Source of the DNA: Luteimonas sp. RC10
GTDB lineage: Bacteria > Pseudomonadota > Gammaproteobacteria > Xanthomonadales > Xanthomonadaceae
Length of the DNA stretch: 64,000 nt
Direction: 5' to 3'
NCBI RefSeq assembly: GCF_014192745.1
Contig: NZ_JACHYJ010000009.1
Span: 1-64,000 of the forward strand
The position numbers and the translations under genes were made by a program. Within the stretch, counting starts at the first letter, position 1, and every line of letters starts with the position of its first letter. Shown here one piece after another: positions 26,019 through 35,183 of this stretch. The notes under the pieces are model-generated. The model was not told the origin of the DNA. It ran no database searches and was given only the letters and a program-made list of their open reading frames with translations.

Positions 26019-26902
26019 CGCACCACTCCTCGGGTCACCAGCGTCTGCAGGTATTGGCCATAACCGTTCTTGGACAACGGCTTGGCCAGCGCCAGCAATT
26101 GCTCGGCATCGATCCAGCCCTGCCCGAAGGCGATCTCCTCCGGACAGCATACCTGCAGGCCTTGGCGGTCCTGGATGGTCTGGATGAAGTTCGAGGCCTC
26201 GTGCAGCGACTGGTGCGTGCCGGTGTCGAGCCAGGCATAGCCACGGCCGAGCTGTTCGAGATACAGCGCGCCGTCGTCGAGGTAGCGGCGGTTGAGGTCG
26301 GTGATCTCCAGTTCGCCTCGCGGCGAGGGCTTGAGCTCGGCGGCATAGTCGCTGGCCCGGCCGTCGTAGAAGTACAGGCCGGTCACCGCGTAGTTCGAAC
26401 GCGGCTGCTCGGGCTTCTCAGCGATGTCGACGACCTTGCCGTGGGCATCGAACTCGGCCACGCCGTAGCGCTCGGGATCGTTGACCCAGTAGCCGAAGAC
26501 CGTCGCGCCGTCGCCGCGCGCGTCCGCCCGCCGAAGCGTGTCGGTCAGACCGTGGCCGTGGAAGATGTTGTCGCCCAGCACCAGGCAGCTCGGCTTGCCG
26601 CCCACAAACTCGCGCCCGATCAGGTAGGCCTGCGCCAGACCATCGGGACTCGGTTGCACCGCGTAGCGGATGTCCATGCCCCACTGCGATCCGTCGCCCA
26701 GCAGCGCCTGGAACAGCGCCTGCTCGTGCGGGGTATTGATGATCAGCACCTCACGGATGCCCGCCAGCATCAGCACGCTGAGCGGGTAGTAGATCATCGG
26801 CTTGTCGTAGACCGGGAGCAGCTGCTTGCTGACGCCCTTGGTGATCGGATAGAGCCGGGTGCCCGAGCCGCCGGCCAGGATGATGCCCTTGCGTTGCGTC
26901 AT
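26015..26902 (-). CDS. rmlA: Glucose-1-phosphate thymidylyltransferase
   Basis: The product is 295 residues. The nucleotide-binding signature [20 protein letters not shown] is at residue 9, with GDNIFHGHG for metal and sugar contacts and VAEFD...EKP downstream. It makes dTDP-glucose, the first step toward dTDP-rhamnose, and is normally feedback-inhibited by dTDP-rhamnose. It sits second in rmlBACD; a palindromic repeat lies in the 84-base gap to rmlB. Confidence 0.96.
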   Translation of the reverse strand: MTQRKGIILAGGSGTRLYPITKGVSKQLLPVYDKPMIYYPLSVLMLAGIREVLIINTPHEQALFQALLGDGSQWGMDIRYAVQPSPDGLAQAYLIGREFVGGKPSCLVLGDNIFHGHGLTDTLRRADARGDGATVFGYWVNDPERYGVAEFDAHGKVVDIAEKPEQPRSNYAVTGLYFYDGRASDYAAELKPSPRGELEITDLNRRYLDDGALYLEQLGRGYAWLDTGTHQSLHEASNFIQTIQDRQGLQVCCPEEIAFGQGWIDAEQLLALAKPLSKNGYGQYLQTLVTRGVVR

Positions 26903-26946
26903 TGGAATTCTCTCGTCTCATCCCCGCGCACGGGGATCACTGATCT

Positions 26947-26970
26947 CCCTCCCCCGCAAGCGGGGGAGGG
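26947..26970. repeat. GC-rich palindrome in the rmlB-rmlA gap
   Basis: CCCTCCCCCGC (26947-26957) and GCGGGGGAGGG (26960-26970) are a perfect 11-bp inverted repeat with a two-base AA spacer. The surrounding sequence also has CCCCGCGCACGGGG (26923-26936), a second short palindrome. Such C/G-rich palindromes look like dispersed intergenic elements. Inside the operon it could lower or stabilise the mRNA between rmlB and rmlA. Confidence 0.6.
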
Positions 26971-26986
26971 CCCGGGGTGGGGCGAT

Positions 26987-28042
26987 TCAGACCGCGGTCC
27001 CGATCCGCTCGAGCCGATAGCTGCCATCGAGAATGCCGCGCACCCAGTCCTGGTTGTCCAAGTACCAGTCGACGGTCTCGGCGATGCCCGTCTCGAAGGT
27101 GTGGCGCGGCTTCCAGCCCAGTTCGGTCTGCAGCTTGGAGGCATCGATCGCGTAGCGCCGGTCGTGGCCCGGCCGGTCGGCGACGAAGGTGATCTGGCTG
27201 CTGCGCGGCTGGCCGTCCTCGCGTGGGCGGCGCGCATCGAGCAGTCGGCAGATGGTCTCGACGACCTCGAGGTTCCGGCGCTCCGAATCGCCACCGACGT
27301 TGTAGGTTTCGCCGACCCGGCCCTTCTCGAGCACCGTACGGATCGCCTCGCAGTGATCGGTCACGAACAGCCAGTCGCGCACCTGCTGGCCGTCGCCATA
27401 GACCGGCAGCGGCTCGCCGGCCAGCGCCTTGGCGATCACCAGCGGGATGAGCTTCTCGGGGAAATGGTAGGGGCCGTAGTTGTTGGAGCAGTTGGTGGTC
27501 AGCGTCGGCAGGCCGTAGGTATGGTGGAACGCGCGCACCAAGTGGTCGGACGCCGCCTTGGAGGCCGAGTACGGCGAGTTGGGCGCATACGGCGTAGTCT
27601 CGGTGAACTTGCCGGTCTCGCCGAGCGTGCCGTAGACCTCGTCGGTGGACACGTGCAGGAAGCGGAAGGCCGCCTTGGCGTCGCCGTCGAGCTGCTTCCA
27701 GTGGTCGCGCACCGCCTCGAGCAGACCCAGGGTTCCGACGACGTTGGTGTCGATGAACGCGGCCGGGCCGTCGATCGAGCGGTCGACGTGGCTTTCGGCG
27801 GCGAAGTTGAGGACGGCATCGGGCCGATGCTCGGTCAGCAGCCGGGAGACCAGGGCCCGATCGCCGATATCGCCATGCACGAAGACGTGGTCGGGATTGC
27901 CTTCCAGCGAGGCCAGGGTCTGCAAATTGCCCGCGTAGGTCAACGCATCCAGGTTGACCACGCGCACGCCCAGGCGGACCGCCTCGAGCACGAAATTACC
28001 GCCGATGAAGCCGGCGCCGCCGGTGACGAGCCAAGTGGGCAC
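26987..28042 (-). CDS. rmlB: dTDP-glucose 4,6-dehydratase
   Basis: The product is a 351-residue extended SDR enzyme. The NAD-binding motif [12 protein letters not shown] is at residue 7, the catalytic region is HVSTDEVYG and the Y-x3-K is [10 protein letters not shown]. It converts dTDP-glucose to the 4-keto-6-deoxy sugar. It is the first gene of rmlBACD, divergent from etfB with 209 bases between. This order is the one found next to xanAB in Xanthomonas. Confidence 0.96.
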   Translation of the reverse strand: MPTWLVTGGAGFIGGNFVLEAVRLGVRVVNLDALTYAGNLQTLASLEGNPDHVFVHGDIGDRALVSRLLTEHRPDAVLNFAAESHVDRSIDGPAAFIDTNVVGTLGLLEAVRDHWKQLDGDAKAAFRFLHVSTDEVYGTLGETGKFTETTPYAPNSPYSASKAASDHLVRAFHHTYGLPTLTTNCSNNYGPYHFPEKLIPLVIAKALAGEPLPVYGDGQQVRDWLFVTDHCEAIRTVLEKGRVGETYNVGGDSERRNLEVVETICRLLDARRPREDGQPRSSQITFVADRPGHDRRYAIDASKLQTELGWKPRHTFETGIAETVDWYLDNQDWVRGILDGSYRLERIGTAV

Positions 28043-28251
28043 GGAAACACGCTCCTATGTGAATACGCTGGACCGCCATGCAGGGGCGGATGCCACAGGA
28101 TACCGGGTCGGCCCAGGGATTTCGGTGGAAAGCCGCCAAGCCGAGACACCGGGCTCGCGGCCTACCCCGCAGACCGCTAGAATCGGGCGATTCGCCCCGT
28201 GCCTGCCGCCGCGGCCGGGTGACCCGTCAGACATCAAGGAATGCCCGCCCG

Positions 28252-28998
28252 ATGAAGATCCTCGTCGCCTACAAGCGCGTGGTGGACTACAACGTCCGCA
28301 TCCAGGTCAAGCCCGACGGCTCCGGCGTCGTCACCGACGGCGTCAAGCTGTCGGCCAACCCCTTCGACGAGATCGCGCTCGAAGAGGCGCTGCGACTGCG
28401 CGACAAGGGCGTCGCGACGGAAGTCGTGGTCGCCACGATCGCACCGGCCGACGCCCAGGCGCACCTGCGCAACGGCCTGGCGATGGGCGCCAACCGAGCG
28501 CTGCACGTGGTCTGCGACCAGCCGATCCAGCCGCTGACCGCGGCCCGTACGCTGCTCAAGCTGGTCGAGCAGGAACAGCCGGACCTCGTCATCCTCGGCA
28601 AGCAGGCGATCGACGACGACGCCAACCAAACCGGCCAGATGCTGGCCACGCTGTGGGGACGCCCGCAGGCGACCTTCGCCAGCAAGCTCGAGCTCGCCGA
28701 CGGCAAGGCCACGGTGACCCGCGAGGTCGATGCCGGCCTGGAAACCCTCGAAGTGGACCTGCCGGCGGTGGTGACGACCGACCTGCGCCTGAACGAGCCG
28801 CGCTTCATCAAGCTGCCGGACATCATGAAGGCCAAGGCCAAGCCGCTGGAGTCGATCCCGTTCGCCGATCTGGGCGTCGAGACCGCCGACACGCTCACGA
28901 CCTCGCGCTACGAGGCGCCGGCCAAGCGCAGCAAGGGCGTCATGGTCAAGGACGCGGCCGAGCTCGTTGCCGCGCTGAAGGCCAAGGGTCTGCTCTGA
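28252..28998 (+). CDS. etfB: Electron transfer flavoprotein beta subunit
   Basis: The product is 248 residues with the beginning MKILVAYKRVVDYNVRI and the AMP-binding ETF-beta signature IDDDANQTGQMLATLWGRPQATF. With EtfA it takes electrons from acyl-CoA and other dehydrogenases and passes them to ETF-ubiquinone oxidoreductase. The ATG at 28252 is the family start; an AAGGA lies upstream. A TAGAAT at 28178-28183 is a possible -10 element. etfBA marks one border of the LPS locus known in Xanthomonas. Confidence 0.95.
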   Translation: MKILVAYKRVVDYNVRIQVKPDGSGVVTDGVKLSANPFDEIALEEALRLRDKGVATEVVVATIAPADAQAHLRNGLAMGANRALHVVCDQPIQPLTAARTLLKLVEQEQPDLVILGKQAIDDDANQTGQMLATLWGRPQATFASKLELADGKATVTREVDAGLETLEVDLPAVVTTDLRLNEPRFIKLPDIMKAKAKPLESIPFADLGVETADTLTTSRYEAPAKRSKGVMVKDAAELVAALKAKGLL

Positions 28999-29098
28999 AC
29001 CGTCGCTCCCGCACCGCGGGAGCCCAGTGACTGCCGGCCGAAGCCGGAGTGCATCGACGCGAGCCCGCACGGACGCGACGATTCCCAGGAGAACTTCC

Positions 29099-30043
29099 AT
29101 GTCCAACGTCCTCGTCATCGCTGAACACCTCGACGGCAAGCTCAACGCCAGCGCGACCGCCAAGACCGTCGCCGCGGCGCAGGCGCTCTCGCCGGACACC
29201 ATCGACGTCGTCGTGCTCGCCGCCGACCCTGTCGGCGCCGCGGCCGATGCGGCGACCATCGCGGGTGTCGCCAAGGTGCTCACGGTCGCCAACCCGGCCA
29301 ATGCGCAGCCGCTGGCCCAGGTGCTCGGCCCGCAAATCGCCAAGCTCGCCGCCGGCTACAGCCATGTCTTCGCGCCGTCGACCACCTTCGGCAAGGACCT
29401 GATGCCCGTGGTGGCCGCCCTGCTCGGCGTCAATCAGATCTCCGACCTGATGACGGTCGAAGGCAGCCACACCTTCAAGCGCCCAATCTATGCGGGCAAT
29501 GCCATCGTCACCGTCGAGGCGCCTGCGGGCCAGCCCGTGGTCGCCACCGTGCGCACCGCGTCGTGGCAGGAAGCCGCACGCGGCGGCAGCGCGGCGATCG
29601 AGCCGACCACCGTCGATGCCGACCTGCCCACCCATACGCGTTTTGTCGCCCTGGCGGCGGGCAGCACCGATCGTCCTGACCTGCAGAGCGCCAAGCGCGT
29701 CGTCTCGGGTGGCCGCGGTGTCGGCTCGGAAGAGAATTTCAAGATCATCTTCGACTTCGCCGACAAGCTCGGCGCCGCCGTAGGCGCCTCGCGTGCGGCG
29801 GTCGATGCCGGCTACGTTCCCAATGAGCTGCAGGTCGGCCAGACCGGCAAGATCATCGCGCCCGAACTCTACGTCGCGATCGGCATCAGCGGCGCGATCC
29901 AGCACCTGACCGGGATCAAGGACGCCGGCACCATCGTCGCGATCAACAAGGACGCGGATTCACCGATCTTCGAGATTGCGGACATCGGCCTGGTCGGGGA
30001 CTTGTTCAAGGTGTTGCCGGAGCTGGAAGCCGCGCTCGGCTAA
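29099..30043 (+). CDS. etfA: Electron transfer flavoprotein alpha subunit
   Basis: The product is 314 residues. The C-terminal FAD-binding part has [20 protein letters not shown] and the ETF-alpha signature [20 protein letters not shown]. The start ATG at 29099 has AGGAGA upstream; the longer frame covers the etfB-etfA gap. It pairs with EtfB. Right after it the sequence becomes less GC-rich and the variable polysaccharide genes begin. Confidence 0.95.
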   Translation: MSNVLVIAEHLDGKLNASATAKTVAAAQALSPDTIDVVVLAADPVGAAADAATIAGVAKVLTVANPANAQPLAQVLGPQIAKLAAGYSHVFAPSTTFGKDLMPVVAALLGVNQISDLMTVEGSHTFKRPIYAGNAIVTVEAPAGQPVVATVRTASWQEAARGGSAAIEPTTVDADLPTHTRFVALAAGSTDRPDLQSAKRVVSGGRGVGSEENFKIIFDFADKLGAAVGASRAAVDAGYVPNELQVGQTGKIIAPELYVAIGISGAIQHLTGIKDAGTIVAINKDADSPIFEIADIGLVGDLFKVLPELEAALG

Positions 30044-30154
30044 AGTGAGGAATTAGCCGCTTTCAACGCCATCTTGACCTGATACCGGGCATTGATCAGC
30101 CGACAACCTGTCGGCCATGCTTCGCATGCTTCCCTACCGCGCCTAGGATCGTTC

Positions 30155-30844
30155 ATGATTGTTGGAACCGGCCTGATAGCCCGCGCGTTCTCGCCTCTCT
30201 ATGCGGACGACGAGGCGACCATCGTATTCGCATCGGGCGTTTCCAACTCGGCAGAGACAAGCGATGCGGCATTCGCGCGGGAGCGCGATTTGGTTCTACA
30301 CCATATCGCGCGCAAGCCGGAGCGTCTGGTGTACTTTGGAAGCTGCAATGTCGCCAATCCAAAACAGAAGTCGGCTTATTTCGAGCACAAACGGTCGATG
30401 GAAAGGCTGGTGGGCGACGCTGCCTTCGGGCTGGTGATTCGCCTGCCCCAAGTCGTCGGCGCGACGAACAATCCCAACACGCTGACCAACCATCTCGCCC
30501 ACCAGATCATGACCGGTCAGATGGTCAAGCTGTGGACGCGTGCCCGACGCAACCTCATCGATATCGACGACGTGGTGGCGATCACGCATCACATCCTGAC
30601 AAACGCAAGCGCCTTTCCGCGTCGAGTATCCGTTGCATCGCCCTGGACGCTCTCGATGCGGGAAATACTCGAGATATTCGAATCGGTTCTTGGACGCCGC
30701 GCCGAAGCCATCGAAATCGATCGGGGGGACGACATGCATATTGACGCGTCGCTAAGCGACCAAATAGCCACTGACATCGGTCTGGATTTCGGGAAGGACT
30801 ACCCCTACCGTGTTGTCGAGAAATACTACGGCGGGAGTCGATGA
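30155..30844 (+). CDS. Short NAD-dependent epimerase/dehydratase-like (SDR) protein
   Basis: The product is a 229-residue SDR-type protein. The N-terminal GTGLIARAF would be the nucleotide-binding turn, less complete than the usual GxxGxxG. A Y-x3-K pair is present in AYFEHKRSMERLV, with a serine in YFGSCNVANP, so catalysis is possible. The length is short for a sugar epimerase. Its stop overlaps the start of the next glycosyltransferase, so the two probably act together, for instance in making or modifying the sugar that is put on polyprenyl phosphate. The exact reaction is unknown. The codon use and GC content differ from etfA. Confidence 0.7.
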   Translation: MIVGTGLIARAFSPLYADDEATIVFASGVSNSAETSDAAFARERDLVLHHIARKPERLVYFGSCNVANPKQKSAYFEHKRSMERLVGDAAFGLVIRLPQVVGATNNPNTLTNHLAHQIMTGQMVKLWTRARRNLIDIDDVVAITHHILTNASAFPRRVSVASPWTLSMREILEIFESVLGRRAEAIEIDRGDDMHIDASLSDQIATDIGLDFGKDYPYRVVEKYYGGSR

Positions 30845-31794
30845 ACATGGAAGTTTCTGTGGTCGTCCCCGTGTACGGAAGCGCCGGCATTCTTCCATCG
30901 CTGGTCGAACGCCTCGAGTCGTGCCTGAAGGCCTACACGACAGATGCATTCGAAGTCATTTTGGTTCACGACCACGGCCCCGATAACGCTTGGCAGGTGA
31001 TCTGCGCTTTGGCAGCAGATCGCCCGTGGTTGAAAGGCGTCAACCTGAGGCGAAACGCAGGCCAACACAATGCGGTCATGGCCGGATTTGCCCATGCGAC
31101 GGGGCGTTTCATCATCACGATGGATGACGACCTGCAGCATGATCCCGACGATATTCCCAGGATTGTGCAGGCGCTCAAAGACGGCGCGGATCTGTGCTAT
31201 GTGAACTTCGAGAAACGCGAACATGCCCTCTGGAAGAAGATGGGTAGTGCGTTCAACGACCTGGTGGCCAGCAGGCTGCTTGGCAAGCCACGCAGTCTGT
31301 ATCTGTCACCATATCGTGGAATCCGGCGCGAAGTCTGCGAGACGGCCCTGAAGTACAAGGGCCCGTTCGTATACGTCGACGGGCTCCTGCTGCAAGGCAC
31401 AGCGAATTACACGAGCATCACAGGCAAGCACCATGCCCGTCGCGATGGAAAGTCGGGCTACAGCTTGCGAAAGTCCGTATCGCTATGGCTGCAGATGGCC
31501 ACCAGTTTCTCGATCGTGCCACTGCGGCTGGTCTCACTTGCTGGCGTGCTCGCCTCGGCCTTCGCTTTTCTCACGGCCCTGGGCGTCGTATGGAGGAAGC
31601 TCGTGGACCCCGGCATGGCGGTCGGCTGGCCATCGCTGATTGTGGCCATCCTGTTCATGGGCGGACTGCAACTGTTGGCGTTGGGGGCAATCGGCGAGTA
31701 CATCGGTCGCATCCTGCTCAACATCAATAGCCGCCCTCAGTATGTGGTCGGCCAGCGCGTCAATCTCCAGGCGGACGCCAGCAACCCGTCCTGA
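30841..31794 (+). CDS. GT2 glycosyltransferase, GtrB/DPM1-like
   Basis: The product is 317 residues. A GT-A domain begins VSVVVPVYGSAG, has the donor motif MDDDLQHDPDDIP (about residue 100), and two C-terminal membrane spans (about residues 222-290). This is the GtrB / polyprenyl-phosphate mannosyltransferase layout: a sugar from a nucleotide donor is put on undecaprenyl phosphate at the inner face of the membrane. The flippase GtrA and a polytopic candidate transferase are encoded on the other strand 1 kb away. It is coupled to the SDR gene by an ATGA overlap. Confidence 0.85.
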   Translation: MNMEVSVVVPVYGSAGILPSLVERLESCLKAYTTDAFEVILVHDHGPDNAWQVICALAADRPWLKGVNLRRNAGQHNAVMAGFAHATGRFIITMDDDLQHDPDDIPRIVQALKDGADLCYVNFEKREHALWKKMGSAFNDLVASRLLGKPRSLYLSPYRGIRREVCETALKYKGPFVYVDGLLLQGTANYTSITGKHHARRDGKSGYSLRKSVSLWLQMATSFSIVPLRLVSLAGVLASAFAFLTALGVVWRKLVDPGMAVGWPSLIVAILFMGGLQLLALGAIGEYIGRILLNINSRPQYVVGQRVNLQADASNPS

Positions 31795-31963
31795 GAACGA
31801 TGCGGCCGTTCCGTGGAATCACGACGTAAGGGCGACAGACAGACGAGTTTTCGCACCGGTGTCGTGATGCCGACGACATACTGAAACTCGAACGCACAGA
31901 TGCGCCTCTCGCCTGACAGCAGGTGCGCCGGCGCTGCCCCCGACGTGATCCCGCGCACACCAC

Positions 31964-32809
31964 CTACATCCGTCGCCGCAACCAGGCATAGGCGATGCGC
32001 CGAACATGCGCCATCCAGCGCGCATGCCGGTTGCCACGGCGCAACTCAGCCGCGCTCAACAAACCCGCATGCGCCGAGGCAAAGTACTCGTGAAAGGCGA
32101 TGGCCTGTTGCGACTGCTCGCGCGTCAAGCGCACGCTCCATTGCCCAGCGCTGATACGGAAGCTTGCCATGACCTCCGGGATCGCCACAAAGTTCCCGCG
32201 CATCAGGACGCGGCTGTAGGTGGCCTGATCGATGAGGTAAGGAAACCGTCCGTCCCATCCCCCCTCTTCTTGAAGAATGTCGCGACGCAGCAGCACGCAT
32301 GCCGGCTCACCAAACACGTTTGTGCCGGCCAAGATACTGATCTTGGCGGCCTCGTGACCAGGCAAGCACCCTTGCAACCCAGCCAGCCCGCGCGCAGCCA
32401 ACAACTGATGGCCGCTCGCATCGATGAGGTTACGTCGCGTCGCGACCATCACGACATCCGGATTGGTATCGAACGCCGCGACCTGGCGACGCAACGCATC
32501 GGGGGTGATGAGGTCATCGCCACATACGAGCTTCAAAAGATCGCCACGCGCGTGTGCCGTCACACGGCTCCAGTTCGCCAACGCTCCTCCGCCCGCAGGT
32601 GTCGGCGCCAGCACACGCACCCGAGGCAAATCGCGATAGTCCTCCAGAATCGCGGATGTGCCGTCTGTGGATGCATGGTCAGCCACAACGAGTTCGTAGT
32701 CAGCGTAGTCCTGCGCAAGCACCGAATCGATGGCCGACCGGATGTCGCGGGCATTGTTGTAGGCGGGTATCACCACCGAAACACGGGGCGCATCGCTCGA
32801 GCGCGTCAT
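31964..32809 (-). CDS. GT2 family glycosyltransferase
   Basis: The product is 281 residues with the GT-A start VSVVIPAYNNARDIRSAIDSV, the VADHASTDGT motif and the divalent metal region VCGDDLI. No membrane span is visible; the C-terminus is basic (RRIAYAWLRRRM) and may lie on the membrane. The protein likely adds a sugar to the O chain or core; donor and linkage are unknown. It is the last gene of the set membrane protein, GtrA, GT2; the gap to gtrA is five bases. It converges with the GtrB-like gene. Confidence 0.82.
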   Translation of the reverse strand: MTRSSDAPRVSVVIPAYNNARDIRSAIDSVLAQDYADYELVVADHASTDGTSAILEDYRDLPRVRVLAPTPAGGGALANWSRVTAHARGDLLKLVCGDDLITPDALRRQVAAFDTNPDVVMVATRRNLIDASGHQLLAARGLAGLQGCLPGHEAAKISILAGTNVFGEPACVLLRRDILQEEGGWDGRFPYLIDQATYSRVLMRGNFVAIPEVMASFRISAGQWSVRLTREQSQQAIAFHEYFASAHAGLLSAAELRRGNRHARWMAHVRRIAYAWLRRRM

Positions 32810-32814
32810 ATGGA

Positions 32815-33267
32815 TTACCTGCGAAACGAGAAGTACTTGTGGCCGACGAAGTTGAATACCACGAGCACGATCGTGATGAGAATCTGCACCGGAATGGGAG
32901 AAAAGCCCACGATCTCCACCAACAATGTCAGCGCACCCGCATTGAGCAGGAAGGACACGACGTTGACGCCGACGAACCGGACGAAATCCCGCAAGGCGTG
33001 CCCTTGCACCTTGAAAACGAGGCGCCTGTGCACGTTGAAGACGAGGAGCAGAGAGATGATCCATGCGATGGCCAGGCTGACCGCCGACGGTACGCGTGGC
33101 CCGAGGTACAGGACGAGGGCTGCGAACAATGCCGTGCTGAAGGCCGTGTTGAGCCCCCCCACGACGAGGAAGAGCAACCGTTGGTCGCGAAACAGACGCT
33201 GCAGGGGACCGGGTTGTGGCGCGATCTCGCCTTCCTCCGGGTGTTTACGCCCCAGTGTCCCGCTCAC
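32815..33267 (-). CDS. GtrA-like flippase
   Basis: The product is a 150-residue protein with four membrane spans in the GtrA pattern: LLFLVVGGLNTAFSTALFAAL first, then FVRFVGVNVVSFLLNAG, ending FNFVGHKYFSFRR, the family's typical tail. GtrA proteins flip undecaprenyl-phosphate-linked sugars to the periplasmic face. I prefer the GTG start at 33267, which overlaps the upstream stop as GTGA; a TTG at 33285 would add six residues. It is coupled to the large membrane protein. Confidence 0.85.
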   Translation of the reverse strand: MSGTLGRKHPEEGEIAPQPGPLQRLFRDQRLLFLVVGGLNTAFSTALFAALVLYLGPRVPSAVSLAIAWIISLLLVFNVHRRLVFKVQGHALRDFVRFVGVNVVSFLLNAGALTLLVEIVGFSPIPVQILITIVLVVFNFVGHKYFSFRR

Positions 33268-35069
33268 TTTGGCGAACCATCGCAACTCAAGGAAATGTCG
33301 CTCACCATAACGCCGAGCACGCGCGCGTCGAGACTGCCAGGGGACTCGCGACTGGGTATCGTCGTCGGCGACACCAGCAAGCGGACCCGCCCGCCATCAA
33401 CGCTGGGCCCCAGAACCAAGCGCGAAGAGCGGCCAGGCTCGACACGAGCGCTGCGCTCCAGGCCGTCGCTTCCGATGACTCGGACCTCGCGCGCGGACAT
33501 CACGGCGGGCAAATAGACCTCGACAGCGAAGTTGCAGTCACACGTGGGAAGGAATAGCTCCGAGGCGTCCCGAGTCCACCTGCCTTGCGCCTCCTCGCCG
33601 TTCCAGCCTGCGCCGTACCGGACATCATCGAGGCGGCAGTAGTCCGCAGGCAACCCAGAGAACAGCGCAAGACGGTTGTCACGCATGACGTTGACGCCTC
33701 GACGTGCGTGATCGAGTGGCGACTGGAGCAACTTCGCCGACTCCTCGTCGGGAACGCCCTGGACCATGGCCTCACCCATGGCCTTAAAGATGAGTTCGCG
33801 GAATGGGCCCGCTTGCCACTCGCGGAAGTAAGTCAGGGCATGTCCTGATGCCACCAAGCACAACAGCACAAGGACCGCACTGCCCGGCAGGCGCCGAGCC
33901 GAGGGCGCAAGAGCAGCCACCTCGCGCGCCGCCAGCCACAGCACGCCGATCAGCAGGAACACGAAATCCATGTAGTACCGCGACGCGACAACCGCCCCTG
34001 GACCGTCACCACCACGGGCGATCGATACGGAAACAGCAGTCAGACCGCCGTAGAGTATGAGGTAAAGCGGAAGTCGCGAACCTGGCGCACCACGGCGCAA
34101 CCAACTCAAAGAGGCGGCGCCGCCCGATATCACGAGCAACGCACCAAGGCCGAGCAGAAGTTCACGGCTGCGCCCCCCATGCAACAACGCCTCGTGCCCC
34201 CCAAACGCGCTCCCGAACGCATAGAAGGGCAGGACCATTGTTTCGGCACTGAAAGAAATGCGTGCAGAGTCGACCTCTGCATGGATCATCTGGCCTGATC
34301 CGATATAGATCGCGAATGAGACCAACACTGCGATCGTCGGCAGAAGACCGAGCCATCGGCCTTCCTGTCGCCACTTGGGAAGAAAGGCGAGCAGTTGCAG
34401 CGCCAGCACAGCGCCGACGAAGGCGTAGTTCCACCCCATCCCTACCAGCAATACGAGAAATGGCGCTGTCGCAGCCAGGACGACTTGCAGCTTCCGGATG
34501 CTCGACACCTGTCCCGACAGAATGGCGGCGTGTCCGACGAAGAAGAGCAGGAAACAGAGATTCTTCGTCCACAACGGCAACCCGAGATCCAGCGTGAACA
34601 ACTCCACTCCAGCCCAACTGAAGCACAACCCCGCGATCGCCACTGTCGTCAGCGCCAGTACAATCCTCGTCATGCGGCCAGGTGAGACGTATTGAGTACG
34701 AACATCACGGCCCCAGGCCAGAACCAGGACGAACGACACCGCCAGAATGACTATCGCCGTCAGACGATTGGCGAGCATGACGTCCAGGCCGAAGAAGTCG
34801 ACATTGGCCAGGAGGAATGCCTGATTCACGAAGCCCCGATGGGCCGATCCCTGCCCCCAAAACTCCAGCGTAGACAGGAGACCCGTCCTCCAGTCTTGCA
34901 GTTGAGCGAGCAACCTGAGCGAATCCATGTACGGGACGTCAGGCGCTGCGCGCGTCAGCAGCACCTGGTGCACGATGGACAGGACGACCATCGACAGCAA
35001 CCCGATGACGACCAGCTTCGCGGCGGGTCGAATAGAGGTTGTGGATGCGCTTTGCGGAAAGTCATCCAT
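33264..35069 (-). CDS. Polytopic membrane protein, candidate GtrC-like glycosyltransferase
   Basis: The product is a 601-residue protein with about ten to eleven membrane spans in the first 430 residues and a soluble C-terminal part of about 170 residues that would face the periplasm. A periplasmic loop after the first span (VPYMDSLRLLAQL) has an acidic residue where GT-C enzymes and serotype-converting Gtr proteins often have theirs. No clear family match comes to mind. Its position before gtrA suggests it transfers the flipped sugar to LPS. The start ATG at 35069 is used. This function is inferred from context alone. Confidence 0.65.
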   Translation of the reverse strand: MDDFPQSASTTSIRPAAKLVVIGLLSMVVLSIVHQVLLTRAAPDVPYMDSLRLLAQLQDWRTGLLSTLEFWGQGSAHRGFVNQAFLLANVDFFGLDVMLANRLTAIVILAVSFVLVLAWGRDVRTQYVSPGRMTRIVLALTTVAIAGLCFSWAGVELFTLDLGLPLWTKNLCFLLFFVGHAAILSGQVSSIRKLQVVLAATAPFLVLLVGMGWNYAFVGAVLALQLLAFLPKWRQEGRWLGLLPTIAVLVSFAIYIGSGQMIHAEVDSARISFSAETMVLPFYAFGSAFGGHEALLHGGRSRELLLGLGALLVISGGAASLSWLRRGAPGSRLPLYLILYGGLTAVSVSIARGGDGPGAVVASRYYMDFVFLLIGVLWLAAREVAALAPSARRLPGSAVLVLLCLVASGHALTYFREWQAGPFRELIFKAMGEAMVQGVPDEESAKLLQSPLDHARRGVNVMRDNRLALFSGLPADYCRLDDVRYGAGWNGEEAQGRWTRDASELFLPTCDCNFAVEVYLPAVMSAREVRVIGSDGLERSARVEPGRSSRLVLGPSVDGGRVRLLVSPTTIPSRESPGSLDARVLGVMVSDISLSCDGSPK

Positions 35070-35183
35070 GCCGACGATTACCCTACTGCAACGATGGGAA
35101 GCGCCCACTGCGGGCGTGCAGCGCTATGCTACCAGTAGCGTATGCGCAGCTGCAGATGCAGGGGTAGAGCCTCCGATCCAGCC

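Noticed and set aside
33268..33285. TTG start for GtrA
   Set aside because: The GTG at 33267 overlaps the upstream stop by four bases, the same junction type seen across this operon; the TTG has no ribosome site.
35070..35183. Possible small gene between the LTA synthase-like gene and the 601-residue membrane protein
   Set aside because: Only short frames without ribosome sites are present; it is an ordinary intergenic spacer.
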